64,000 nt of DNA, from NCBI RefSeq assembly GCF_000383415.1, contig NZ_KB911258.1, positions 392,267-456,266 on the forward strand, in the 5' to 3' direction. Of this stretch, positions 1 to 8,317 are shown piece after piece. The DNA is from Hyphomicrobium zavarzinii ATCC 27496. GTDB taxonomy: Bacteria; Pseudomonadota; Alphaproteobacteria; Rhizobiales; Hyphomicrobiaceae. The notes below the pieces were generated by a model, which made no database searches, had not been told where the DNA came from, and saw nothing but the letters and a program-made list of their open reading frames with translations. Positions within the stretch are counted from its first letter, which is position 1. Each line of letters opens with the position of its first letter. The position numbers and the translations under genes are program-made.

Positions 1-22
1 GCCAAGGGAAGCGAGGCGGCCA

Positions 23-703
23 ATGCGCGTGCTGGTGATCGAGGATGACCGCGAAACAGCGCATTTCCTGCAGAAGTCGCTGAAGGAGAGCGGGCATTCG
101 GCCGATGTCGCGGGCGACGGCGAGGCCGGCCTCGAGATGGCGCAGGGCGGAACCTACGACATCCTGATCGTCGACCGAATGCTGCCGCGCCTCGATGGCC
201 TCACGGTGGTGAAGACGCTGCGCACGGAAGGTTGCCGTACGCCGGTCCTGATTCTCTCCGCGCTGGGCGATGTGGACGATCGCGTGAAGGGCCTCCGCGC
301 CGGTGGCGACGACTATCTCACGAAGCCGTATGCCTACACCGAGCTGCTCGCGCGCATCGAGGCCCTGGGCCGGCGCGCCGTACCCGAGGAGCAGGAGACG
401 CGCTACGCCGTCGGCGACCTCGTGCTCGATCGCCTGTCCCACCGCGTGACGCGCGCGGGTGAGCCGATCCAGCTTCAGCCGCGCGAATATCGCCTGCTCG
501 AATACCTCATGAAGAATGCAGGCCAGGTGGTGACGCGCACCATGCTGCTCGAGAACGTGTGGGACTATCACTTCGACCCGCAAACCAACGTCATCGACGT
601 TCACGTCTCCCGGCTGAGATCCAAGATCGACAAGGGCTTCGACAGGCCATTGCTGCACACCGTCCGCGGCGCGGGATACATGGTCCGTGACGGCGCTCTC
701 TGA
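23..703 (+). CDS. OmpR/PhoB-family response regulator
   Basis: DNA-binding response regulator of 226 residues. The receiver domain (about 1-115) has the acidic pair at E7/D8, the phospho-acceptor D51 and the conserved K101 in the DYLTKP motif. A winged-helix Trans_reg_C domain fills about 130-222, ending in the usual VHVSRLRSKI and VRGAGYMV signatures. The length is normal for the family. It overlaps the next gene by 17 bases, so it is translationally linked to the sensor kinase that presumably phosphorylates D51. The signal is not apparent. Family and role are clear; the regulon is unknown. Confidence 0.95.
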   Translation: MRVLVIEDDRETAHFLQKSLKESGHSADVAGDGEAGLEMAQGGTYDILIVDRMLPRLDGLTVVKTLRTEGCRTPVLILSALGDVDDRVKGLRAGGDDYLTKPYAYTELLARIEALGRRAVPEEQETRYAVGDLVLDRLSHRVTRAGEPIQLQPREYRLLEYLMKNAGQVVTRTMLLENVWDYHFDPQTNVIDVHVSRLRSKIDKGFDRPLLHTVRGAGYMVRDGAL

Positions 704-2129
704 CATCGTCGTCAGAACGATGTCGACGCAGGCGTTCCGGCTTGCGGCGGCGAGCGCGGCTGCTTTCATGGTCGTCTCCGCGCTCATCGTCGGCACACTG
801 TTCTGGCAGACCAACACGCTTCTGACGGAGCATGTCGTCGAGGAGCTGCGCAGCGAGGCGGCCGAGCTTGCGCGCGAAGCTGCCGCCAACGATCCCCACG
901 CGCTCGCCGAGCGCATCCGGCTTCGCAGCTTCCCCGAAAGCACCAGCCTCTATTTCCTGTCGGACGCATCCGGCGCCAAGCTCGCGGGAAATCTCCGCAG
1001 CCTGCCGCCGATCCCCGAGCGCCCCAGCGGCGGCGTCGTGAACTATGCGCGCGACGGGGATGCGCCAGGCGTCGAGCGCTTGGGAGTCGTCATTCCCGTG
1101 GCGGCCGGTTCCGGCTTGCGCCTCTTCGTCGGCCGCGACATCGGCGATCAGCTCGCCCTTGCGGCGCGCATCAAACGCACGTTCCTCTGGGGCTTCGGAG
1201 CGCTTGCTCTCGCCGCGATCGTCGCGGGGCTTGCTGTCGGGCGGTCCGTGCTGCGCAGGATCGAGGTGATCAACGCGACGACGCGCTCCATCATGGCCGG
1301 CGATCTGTCGCGACGCATTCCCGTTGCCGGCAACAGCGACGAGTTGGACGAGCTTTCCCAGAGCCTGAACGGCATGCTCGACCGCATCGAGCAGCTCATG
1401 AACGGCCTGCGTGAGGTGTCCGACAACATTGCGCACGATCTCAAGACGCCGCTCAACCGCCTGCGCAACAGCGCGGAAGCTGCCCTTCGCGATGGGCGCG
1501 GCGGAGAGGCTTACCGCGAAGGCCTCGAATCCACGATCGAGAAGGCCGACGATCTGATCAAGACCTTCAACGCTCTGCTGCTCATCGCCCGGCTGGAGGC
1601 AGGCGTGGTCGAGGAGAGTGCGGAGGTGTTCGACCTGGGGCGCCTCGTGCGCGACGTGGCCGAGCTTTACGAGCCGGTGGCCGAGGAGGCGGGCCTCGCC
1701 CTCACGATCCAAGCGGAGGACGGCATCATGATCCGCGCCAACCGCCAGCTCGTGGGTCAGGCTGTCGCCAATCTCGCCGACAACGCAATCAAGTATTCCG
1801 CCCGCGCCGCTCAGGGTCTGGTGCCCGCCATTGTCGAGGTCAAGGCGGGTAAAAGCGGCGGACTGGCCGAGATCTCCGTCGCCGACCGGGGACCCGGTAT
1901 CGAGGCCAAGGACCGCGACCGGGCGCTCAGGCGCTTCGTGCGGCTGGAAAAAAGCCGGACGCAGCCGGGGACCGGCCTTGGTCTGAGCCTGGTGGCGGCC
2001 GTCGCGCGCCTGCATAACGGTGCTGTCCGTCTCGAAGATAATGATCCGGGCCTGCGGGTCGTGGTAACCCTGCCGGTGGTGTCCCAGGAGAGGGACAAAC
2101 TGATAAAAAGCGAGCAGGGGGCGGTCTGA
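687..2129 (+). CDS. Sensor histidine kinase, HAMP-HisKA-HATPase
   Basis: Membrane sensor kinase of 480 residues, partner of the response regulator it overlaps. Two membrane helices (about 17-41 and 165-188) flank a periplasmic loop of about 120 residues. HAMP follows at about 190-240. The H-box reads SDNIAHDLKTPLNRL with the phospho-accepting H250. The ATPase domain has the N-box (N366 in NLADNAIKY), a DRGPGI G1 box and a GTGLGLSLV G2 box, so it should be catalytically complete. The GTG at 687 is taken as start because of the overlap; an ATG at 720 would remove 11 residues. The periplasmic domain is not a family I recognise. Confidence 0.93.
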   Translation: MTALSDIVVRTMSTQAFRLAAASAAAFMVVSALIVGTLFWQTNTLLTEHVVEELRSEAAELAREAAANDPHALAERIRLRSFPESTSLYFLSDASGAKLAGNLRSLPPIPERPSGGVVNYARDGDAPGVERLGVVIPVAAGSGLRLFVGRDIGDQLALAARIKRTFLWGFGALALAAIVAGLAVGRSVLRRIEVINATTRSIMAGDLSRRIPVAGNSDELDELSQSLNGMLDRIEQLMNGLREVSDNIAHDLKTPLNRLRNSAEAALRDGRGGEAYREGLESTIEKADDLIKTFNALLLIARLEAGVVEESAEVFDLGRLVRDVAELYEPVAEEAGLALTIQAEDGIMIRANRQLVGQAVANLADNAIKYSARAAQGLVPAIVEVKAGKSGGLAEISVADRGPGIEAKDRDRALRRFVRLEKSRTQPGTGLGLSLVAAVARLHNGAVRLEDNDPGLRVVVTLPVVSQERDKLIKSEQGAV

Positions 2130-2164
2130 TCCCCGAGTTCGCGGGAAGAAGCGGGGGAGAAGGC

Positions 2165-5113
2165 ATGGCAGGCGACAGCGCAGCCAAAGGCACTTTGCTG
2201 GAGCGCCTCGGTACGTCGAAACGGCGCCCCCAGGACCCCGCGGGCGGCGCCAGCCTCGATCCTCTGCTGCAAGACTGGCGGCGGGACGAAGCGCTCGCAA
2301 ACCTTGTCGCCTTGCTCGAAAGCGAGCCGGTCCGTCCGTGGATGGCCGGGATCGTCGCGGGCTCGTCCTACCTCCGCACGGAGATCGCGCGCAGTCCCGA
2401 GCGTTTGGAGAGAATCCTCCGCTCCAATCCGGAGCAGCATTTCGCCTCCTTGTCAGCCGGACTTGCCGAGCGGCTTCTGACGCTCGATGCGATGCCGGAG
2501 GCTATGACCGCATTGCGGACCTACAAGTCCGAGGTGGCGCTGCTCACCGCCCTCTGCGATCTCGCAGGCGTGTGGAGCGTGATGGAGGTGACGCGCGTTC
2601 TCTCCGAAACCGCCGACGCTGCATTGCAGGGCGCTGTGCGCTTTCTCTTCCGCCAGGCTGTCGCCAAGGGCGACTGGATCTCCGACGACAAGCAGACCCC
2701 GGATGTGACGTCGGGCTACATGGTGCTCGGAGTAGGCAAATACGGCGCCCACGAGCTCAACTATTCGAGCGACATCGATCTCATCATCTTCTACGAGCGC
2801 CAGCGGGCGCGCTTGAAGGAAGGCGTGGAGCCGTCGACGTTCTTCGTGCGTCTGACGCGCGACCTCGTGCGGCTGATCGACGAGCGCACGGCGGCTGGCT
2901 ACGTGTTCCGGACCGACCTGAGGCTGAGGCCCGATGCGGGCGCGACGCAGATCGCGCTCTCGACCGATGCGGCCGCTCTCTACTACGAGAGCTTCGGGCA
3001 GAACTGGGAGCGTGCCGCGCTGATCAAGGCGCGAGCCGTCGCCGGAGACATCGAAGCAGGAGAGGGCTTCCTGGCGGAACTAGCCCCCTTCATCTGGCGT
3101 CGTAATCTGGACTTCGCGGCCATTGCCGACATCCACGCGATGAAGCGGCAGATCCATGCGTTTCGCGGCTTCGGCGGCATCGGCGTTGCGGGCCATAACA
3201 TCAAGCTCGGTCCCGGCGGTATTCGCGAGATCGAGTTCTTCGTGCAGACCCAGCAGCTCATCGCGGGTGGGCGCCAGCGCAATCTGCGCACGCGCCGCAC
3301 GCTCGAAGCGTTACGCGTGCTCGTCGACAACGGGTGGATAGAGAAGGCGATCGCCGATGAGCTGACGGAGGCCTACCTCTATCTTCGCTGGATCGAGCAC
3401 CGCTTGCAGATGGTTGCAGACGAGCAGACGCAAGAGGTGCCGAAGGACGACGCGCGTCTCGAAAGCTTCGCGCGGTTTGCGGGATATGCGAGCCTTGCGG
3501 AGTTCTCGAACGAGCTGCTGTCCGTGTTGGAGCGGGTGCAGGGCCACTACGCGCGCCTGTTCGAGGGGATGCCGGAGCTGAGCTCGGGCGGCGAGAACCT
3601 CGTGTTCGCCGGCGAGACCGACGATCCGGGTACGGTCGCGGCCCTCTCGAAGATGGGGTATGCGCGGCCGGGAGACGTGCTCGCCGCAATTCGCGGCTGG
3701 CATCACGGGCGCTATCCGGCAGTCCGCTCGCCGCGTGCGCGCGAGCTTCTGACGGAGGTGCAGCCGGTACTCGTCAAAGCCTTTGCTGCCACCGCCGATC
3801 CCGATCGCGCGATCGCTGCGTTCGACAGGTTCCTGGCCGAGCTGCCGGGTGGCGTGCAGCTCTTCTCGCTGCTCAAGGCCAATCCTGCGCTGATGCGGCT
3901 GGTGGCCGACATCATGGGCACCGCGCCGCGCCTCTCACGCATCCTGTCCCGCCGCCGCCGTCTGCTCGACGCAGTGATCGATCCCAGGACGTTCGCCAAG
4001 CTTCCCGATGCGGATGAGCTCGACCGGCTGATCGCCGCGGAGCTCGCCACCGCGCGCGACGCCCAGGATGTGCTCGACCGCGCCCGCGTGGTGGGCAGCG
4101 AGCAGGCTTTTCTCATCGGCGTAAAGGTGCTCTCGGGCTCCATCAACGCGAGCGAGGCGGGCAACGCTTACGCACTTCTGGCCGAGCGGCTGATCGCGGC
4201 GCTGGCGGAGGACGTGGAGAAGGAGCTGGAGCGGGCGCACGGACACGTTCCCGGCGGCGGTGCCGTGGTCGTCGCGATGGGCAAGCTCGGCGGACGCGAG
4301 ATGACGGCCTCCTCCGATCTCGATCTCATTGTGATCTATGACTTCGACCCCTCGGCCATCCAGTCCGACGGCGCCAAGCCCTTGGCGCCGAGCCAATACT
4401 ATTCCCGCTACACGCAGCGCCTCATCTCGCATCTCTCCGCGCCCACGGCGGAAGGCACGCTCTACGAGGTGGACATGCGTCTCCGGCCGTCCGGGCAGAA
4501 GGGGCCGGTCGCCGCCCAGTTCTCGACGTTCCGCGAATATCAGGCGACCGAGGCGTGGACCTGGGAGCACCTGGCGCTCACCCGGGCCCGCGTCATCACG
4601 GGGCCCCCCGAGCTATGCCGGAAGGTGGAGGCGGCCATCCGCGACACCCTCATGCGGCGGCGCGACCGGGCCGTGATCGCGAAGGACGTGATCGACATGC
4701 GCGCGCGCATCGCCGCGGAGAAGGGAACCGACAACATCTGGGACCTGAAGCAGGTGAGGGGCGGGCTTGTGGACCTCGAGTTCATCGCTCAGCATCTGCA
4801 ACTCATCCACGGGGCGGACCACCCCGAGGTGCTGGATCAGAACACGCTGGCCGCCTACCAGAAGCTCGCGGCGGCGAACCTCATCCCGGCCGCCAAGGCC
4901 GACAGCCTCATTGCAGCCACGCGCCTCATTCACAACCTCACCCAAGTGCTAAGGCTTTGTATTGAGGAAGCTTTCGACCCCGGGACCGCACCTGTCGGCC
5001 TCAAGGCGCTGCTGGCGCGGGCCGGTGACGCGCCCGATCTCACGGCACTCGAGCGCCAGTTGCGAGAGACATTGGCCGGGGTTGAGGTACAGTTTTCCGA
5101 GCTGATTGCATAA
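2165..5113 (+). CDS. glnE: Bifunctional glutamine synthetase adenylyltransferase/deadenylyltransferase
   Basis: GlnE (982 residues) adenylylates and deadenylylates glutamine synthetase in response to PII and glutamine, tuning nitrogen assimilation. Both nucleotidyltransferase modules are visible: an N-terminal one with GKYGAHELNYSSDIDL near residues 190-205 (deadenylylation half) and a C-terminal one with GKLGGREMTASSDLDL near 704-720 (adenylylation half). Each has the G-x-S/D-D-x-D metal motif. Length matches the family. The start has a strong ribosome binding site (GGGGGAGAAGGC). It follows the two-component pair by 35 bases and could be cotranscribed, though the kinase pair is not a known nitrogen system. 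Confidence 0.97.
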   Translation: MAGDSAAKGTLLERLGTSKRRPQDPAGGASLDPLLQDWRRDEALANLVALLESEPVRPWMAGIVAGSSYLRTEIARSPERLERILRSNPEQHFASLSAGLAERLLTLDAMPEAMTALRTYKSEVALLTALCDLAGVWSVMEVTRVLSETADAALQGAVRFLFRQAVAKGDWISDDKQTPDVTSGYMVLGVGKYGAHELNYSSDIDLIIFYERQRARLKEGVEPSTFFVRLTRDLVRLIDERTAAGYVFRTDLRLRPDAGATQIALSTDAAALYYESFGQNWERAALIKARAVAGDIEAGEGFLAELAPFIWRRNLDFAAIADIHAMKRQIHAFRGFGGIGVAGHNIKLGPGGIREIEFFVQTQQLIAGGRQRNLRTRRTLEALRVLVDNGWIEKAIADELTEAYLYLRWIEHRLQMVADEQTQEVPKDDARLESFARFAGYASLAEFSNELLSVLERVQGHYARLFEGMPELSSGGENLVFAGETDDPGTVAALSKMGYARPGDVLAAIRGWHHGRYPAVRSPRARELLTEVQPVLVKAFAATADPDRAIAAFDRFLAELPGGVQLFSLLKANPALMRLVADIMGTAPRLSRILSRRRRLLDAVIDPRTFAKLPDADELDRLIAAELATARDAQDVLDRARVVGSEQAFLIGVKVLSGSINASEAGNAYALLAERLIAALAEDVEKELERAHGHVPGGGAVVVAMGKLGGREMTASSDLDLIVIYDFDPSAIQSDGAKPLAPSQYYSRYTQRLISHLSAPTAEGTLYEVDMRLRPSGQKGPVAAQFSTFREYQATEAWTWEHLALTRARVITGPPELCRKVEAAIRDTLMRRRDRAVIAKDVIDMRARIAAEKGTDNIWDLKQVRGGLVDLEFIAQHLQLIHGADHPEVLDQNTLAAYQKLAAANLIPAAKADSLIAATRLIHNLTQVLRLCIEEAFDPGTAPVGLKALLARAGDAPDLTALERQLRETLAGVEVQFSELIA

Positions 5114-5244
5114 GTCGCGACGGAATCCGCCGGTTCCCCCCGTTTTCGCTGATGAAACCATCTGCGGAGCGGGTGTCGGTGCTACGACCCAGCGGACATA
5201 CGAGACGCGACGGTGTGAAACTGAGGTCGGGGCCACAAGGACCG

Positions 5245-5850
5245 ATGGGGACGACACCGGGAGCGAATGTACGGACGGGGCCGTGGCCGGATGCGCCCGA
5301 GGACCGCGTGCTGCTGACGCGCGTGGCTCGCCAGGACCGTCAGGCTTTCCGTATTCTCGTGGATCGCCACCTCGCTTCGATCGTGACGCTCGCCCGGCGC
5401 ATGTTGAAGGACGAGGCGGAGGCGGACGACATCGCCCAGGAAGCCCTATTGAGGCTCTGGCGTGCTGGAGAAACCCTCGAGCTCGGTCCCCATGGGCTCC
5501 GCCCCTGGCTGAGGCGCGTAACGTCGAACCTGTGCCTCGACCGCATCCGGTCGTCGAGGCGGACCGTGGTGACAGACGAGGTGCCGGAAGTGGCCGAGGA
5601 GCCGAGCCAGCAGGTGGGCCTTGAGGAGCAGGATCTCGCCAAGCGTGTCGGCGAGGCCATGAATGCGCTCCCCGAACGGCAACGGCGCGCGCTGACGCTG
5701 TTCCACCACGAAGGCTTGAGCCAGTCCGAGGTGGGAGAGGTGCTCGGCGTTTCAGACGAGGCGGTGGAGTCGCTCCTGGCGCGTGCGCGCCGCGCGCTGC
5801 GCGCCAGCCTGGAGAAAGATTGGAAAAGTTTGCTGCAAAGCGAGAGTTGA
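5245..5850 (+). CDS. ECF-type RNA polymerase sigma factor
   Basis: Alternative sigma factor of 201 residues. Sigma-70 region 2 covers about 15-85, with the DEAEADDIAQEALLRLW core, and region 4 covers about 135-190 (LPERQRRALTLFHHEGLSQS followed by a helix-turn-helix). I chose the ATG at 5245, which has AAGG five bases upstream; an in-frame ATG at 5152 has no ribosome binding site. The next two genes encode a single-pass membrane protein and a periplasmic metal-sensor-like protein, so this looks like a sigma factor held by a membrane anti-sigma module, comparable in layout to CnrYXH. Function is inferred from family and order; the signal is unknown. Confidence 0.9.
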   Translation: MGTTPGANVRTGPWPDAPEDRVLLTRVARQDRQAFRILVDRHLASIVTLARRMLKDEAEADDIAQEALLRLWRAGETLELGPHGLRPWLRRVTSNLCLDRIRSSRRTVVTDEVPEVAEEPSQQVGLEEQDLAKRVGEAMNALPERQRRALTLFHHEGLSQSEVGEVLGVSDEAVESLLARARRALRASLEKDWKSLLQSES

Positions 5851-5874
5851 AGTTTCGAGCCTGGGACAACGGCT

Positions 5875-6387
5875 ATGACCGAGAAGATCACGACAGGAGG
5901 AGCGAGCCTCGACGCTTTCGAGGACGTCCTCGAGCGCTTTGGGAGCGACCGCACGCGCTGGCCCGCGCCGGTGCGCAGGAATTTTGCCGGACTGCTCGCC
6001 GAGAGCCCTGAGGCGCGGGAGCGCCTGCGCCAGGCCGAAGCGCTGGACCGGCTGCTCGATCTCGCGCCCGAGCCTGCGTTCGATACGCGCGCTCTTGCGG
6101 ATCGCATTCTCGCCGCAGCCGAGGCCGAGACGCCGGCGGCCGCGCGCGCGCCTGCCCGCTCGCGGTGGTCGGTGTTCGAACGCCGTCCCGCCCCAACGCA
6201 CGAAGCGCAATGGCCGGCAGCCGCATTGCTCGCGGCTTCGCTCGTGCTCGGCGGTTTCTTCGGGCTTTCCGGCACCTTCGACACCGCGGTGGAGCCGCTG
6301 GTGGCCAGCACGTCTTACGAGATCGACCCCGGCCAGATTGCGCTCGACAGCGACGCGATCAGCCTGTTTGAGGAGGATACATTGTGA
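5875..6387 (+). CDS. Single-pass membrane protein, putative anti-sigma factor
   Basis: Protein of 170 residues with a soluble N-terminal half (about 1-105), one hydrophobic helix at about 113-132 and a short C-terminal tail. The N-terminal half, with the arginine- and leucine-rich stretch ESPEARERLRQAEALDRLLD, is acidic and helical. I do not recognise a named family. Its place directly after an ECF sigma factor and its 4-base overlap with a periplasmic sensor gene suggest it binds the sigma factor at the membrane. This role is inferred from context only. No zinc-binding ZAS motif (HxxxCxxC) is present. Confidence 0.75.
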   Translation: MTEKITTGGASLDAFEDVLERFGSDRTRWPAPVRRNFAGLLAESPEARERLRQAEALDRLLDLAPEPAFDTRALADRILAAAEAETPAAARAPARSRWSVFERRPAPTHEAQWPAAALLAASLVLGGFFGLSGTFDTAVEPLVASTSYEIDPGQIALDSDAISLFEEDTL

Positions 6388-6929
6388 GCGACGTCTCTCA
6401 GTCGGGAGCGGGGTCTGCGGGCACGGGATCGCGGCGCTTGAAGATCGCGTTGATCGCCTCGCTGGCGCTCAACCTGCTGATCCTCGGCATCGTGGGCGGC
6501 ACCATGTATGGGTTCAAGAACCATCCGCCGCGCCATGGACAGGGACGCGGAGAGGACTTCGGCCTGATGGGGCTTACGCGCGTTCTTCCTCCCGAGCGGC
6601 GCAAGGAGATCCGCAAGCAGCTCAAGGAAGATCGCGTTACGCTGCGCCCGCTGATGGACGACATCGGCGTCGCACGCCGCGACGCGGCCGATAAGCTCGC
6701 CGCCGAGCCGTTCGATCGCGCGGCCCTGGAAACGGCCATCGCTACGGTCGCCGAGAAGGAGCGCGCGCTGCGTCAGGCCGCCGTGCAGGTGTTCCTCGGA
6801 CATGCCGGCACACTGACCACCGAGGAACGCCGTATGCTGGCCGACTGGTGGCGTAAGAAGAGCGAGCCCTTCCGCCGCGGCAAGGATGCCAAAAAGGACG
6901 AGAAAGAAGCGCCGCCTCCGCCTGAGTAG
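6384..6929 (+). CDS. Periplasmic heavy-metal-sensor-like protein (CnrX/CpxP-like)
   Basis: Protein of 181 residues with an N-terminal signal anchor (about 21-43) and a periplasmic, charged, all-helical domain resembling the Metal_resist/CpxP group. The early RVLPPERRKEIRKQLKED segment and the later TLTTEERRMLADWW segment match the repeated helical hooks of that group. Possible metal ligands are H47 in FKNHPPRHG, the following His and the later GHAG His, but I cannot say which metal binds. The GTG start lies behind AGGAGG and overlaps the previous stop. With the sigma factor and membrane protein upstream it completes a Cnr-type signalling trio; the signal could be metal or envelope stress. The C-terminus is lysine-, glutamate- and proline-rich. 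Confidence 0.82.
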   Translation: MSDVSQSGAGSAGTGSRRLKIALIASLALNLLILGIVGGTMYGFKNHPPRHGQGRGEDFGLMGLTRVLPPERRKEIRKQLKEDRVTLRPLMDDIGVARRDAADKLAAEPFDRAALETAIATVAEKERALRQAAVQVFLGHAGTLTTEERRMLADWWRKKSEPFRRGKDAKKDEKEAPPPPE

Positions 6930-7000
6930 CGCCGCGCAATCGAAGCTCGGCGCTCGCGGAGGAACTTTCCGTACGAGAGCTTGAAAGTCCGGCGCGCTTT

Positions 7001-7018
7001 CGGCAGCGCTCGCTGCCG
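7001..7018. terminator. Hairpin between convergent genes
   Basis: Perfect 8-base inverted repeat CGGCAGCG/CGCTGCCG with a two-base centre, directly abutting the stop codon of the minus-strand kinase gene and about 70 bases past the plus-strand sensor gene. There is no T-run on either side, so it is a weak terminator candidate, possibly bidirectional. Confidence 0.35.
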
Positions 7019-8176
7019 TCAGCAGAGATGTGCGGCGGCCTGCTCTACGGGCTGAAGGCCTGGCAGACGGAAGAAATCGTTCTGGGCCGCGCAGCGCAGA
7101 ACCGTGAGCGCACGCCACGTCGAGAACGGATCGTCGACCTCGACGAGAGCAGCGCCATGCAGCTCGAGGAGCGCGCGGGCGAGGCAGATCGGCAGCGACG
7201 CCTGCTGAACGCTCACCTCATCCGGGCGGCCACGCAGGAAAATCTCGATCTGGGCGAGATCGCCGTCCACCGTCGCGACGAGGCCCACCACCCCACGTGC
7301 ATCGGAGCGGCGAACCGCCTCTGCAAAGAGATTGATCAGGATTTGGCGCATCGGCCGGCTGTCCACCAGAACTTCCAGGCCATCAGGAATCTCGGCTTCG
7401 AGCACGAGACCGTTGCTGAGATCGGAGTGGAAGGCCCAGGCATCCTGCACCATGGCACGAAGGTCGACGCCGGTGTCGAGCCCGGCACTCGGATCGTGAT
7501 CGAGCAGGCAGGTGATGGCGAGGGTGTCCTCGGCGGATTTCAGGAGGTCGCGGCCGCAGTCGCGGATGTGGCGCGCATATTCGCGGTAGCGCGGATGGCC
7601 GACGGGTCCAAGCAACTCGGACTGCATCACGTCGGAAAAGCCGATGACGGCGTTGAGGGGCGTGCGCAACTCGTGGCTGACGCGGGCGATCAGATCACCC
7701 CAGGGATGACCGCGTGCCGCAGACATCTGGCTGAGCCGCGCGGCTGCGCGGGCAAGGCCCGAGAGTTCGAAGGAATTCGGATCGAGCGCGATGCGCTCCC
7801 CCATGAAGGGCAGCGGGGAGGGCGAGGCCCCGCTGCCCAGAACCGAGGGAGAGAGATCGGCTGATTGGGAGACGTGCTGTGTACCGCCGGCATCGGCCGT
7901 GGGCGCGGCCGCCAGGCGGGGCAGTGAAAGAACGGCAAGTGTAACGGCTAGACCGGTAAGCAGGATCGTGAGCGTGGATACTGGAATGGGATGCACAACA
8001 GCCATGGCAAGCGCACCGGCCTGAAGAAGGGCCATCGCCTGAAGCAGACGCACGAGACCTGGTCCGGTCACGCTACGAATCAAAGCCGCCATTACGGGGG
8101 CTGCGTGCCCCTCGGAAAGGGCGGCATCCCGAAGGACAGACTCGTCTCGTGGACAGGCGGACAAGGTCCCAGCCAT
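7019..8176 (-). CDS. Membrane histidine kinase with degenerate ATPase domain
   Basis: Protein of 385 residues with two membrane helices (about 41-62 and 65-87), a linker, and an intact HisKA segment: ARVSHELRTPLNAVIGFSD with H168, very like the DivJ/PleC group of alphaproteobacteria. The C-terminal ATPase-like domain is degraded. The N-box reads NLFAEAVRRS, with Glu (286) in place of the Mg-ATP-binding Asn, and no DxGxG box or glycine-rich G2 box can be found. It may be a pseudokinase, phosphotransfer protein or phosphatase rather than an autokinase. The ATG at 8176 is chosen over earlier starts because GGAG lies seven bases upstream. It lies downstream of pepN on the same strand; no response regulator is adjacent. 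Confidence 0.85.
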   Translation of the reverse strand: MAGTLSACPRDESVLRDAALSEGHAAPVMAALIRSVTGPGLVRLLQAMALLQAGALAMAVVHPIPVSTLTILLTGLAVTLAVLSLPRLAAAPTADAGGTQHVSQSADLSPSVLGSGASPSPLPFMGERIALDPNSFELSGLARAAARLSQMSAARGHPWGDLIARVSHELRTPLNAVIGFSDVMQSELLGPVGHPRYREYARHIRDCGRDLLKSAEDTLAITCLLDHDPSAGLDTGVDLRAMVQDAWAFHSDLSNGLVLEAEIPDGLEVLVDSRPMRQILINLFAEAVRRSDARGVVGLVATVDGDLAQIEIFLRGRPDEVSVQQASLPICLARALLELHGAALVEVDDPFSTWRALTVLRCAAQNDFFRLPGLQPVEQAAAHLC

Positions 8177-8317
8177 CCTAGTCTCCAGTGCGAATTTTCG
8201 TGCTTTGCGCAATCGGGGAATCTGCCGGTACGCCGGCGAATCACCAGCCTAGTTCACCGATTCGCGAGTCCCCTGTCGAGGGAGATTAAATGAGCGCAAT
8301 CAGAGTTTTCAGAGGTG

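Noticed and set aside
591-2300. A 569-residue minus-strand frame opposite the kinase gene.
   Set aside because: It overlaps three convincing plus-strand genes and lacks any recognisable domain or ribosome binding site.
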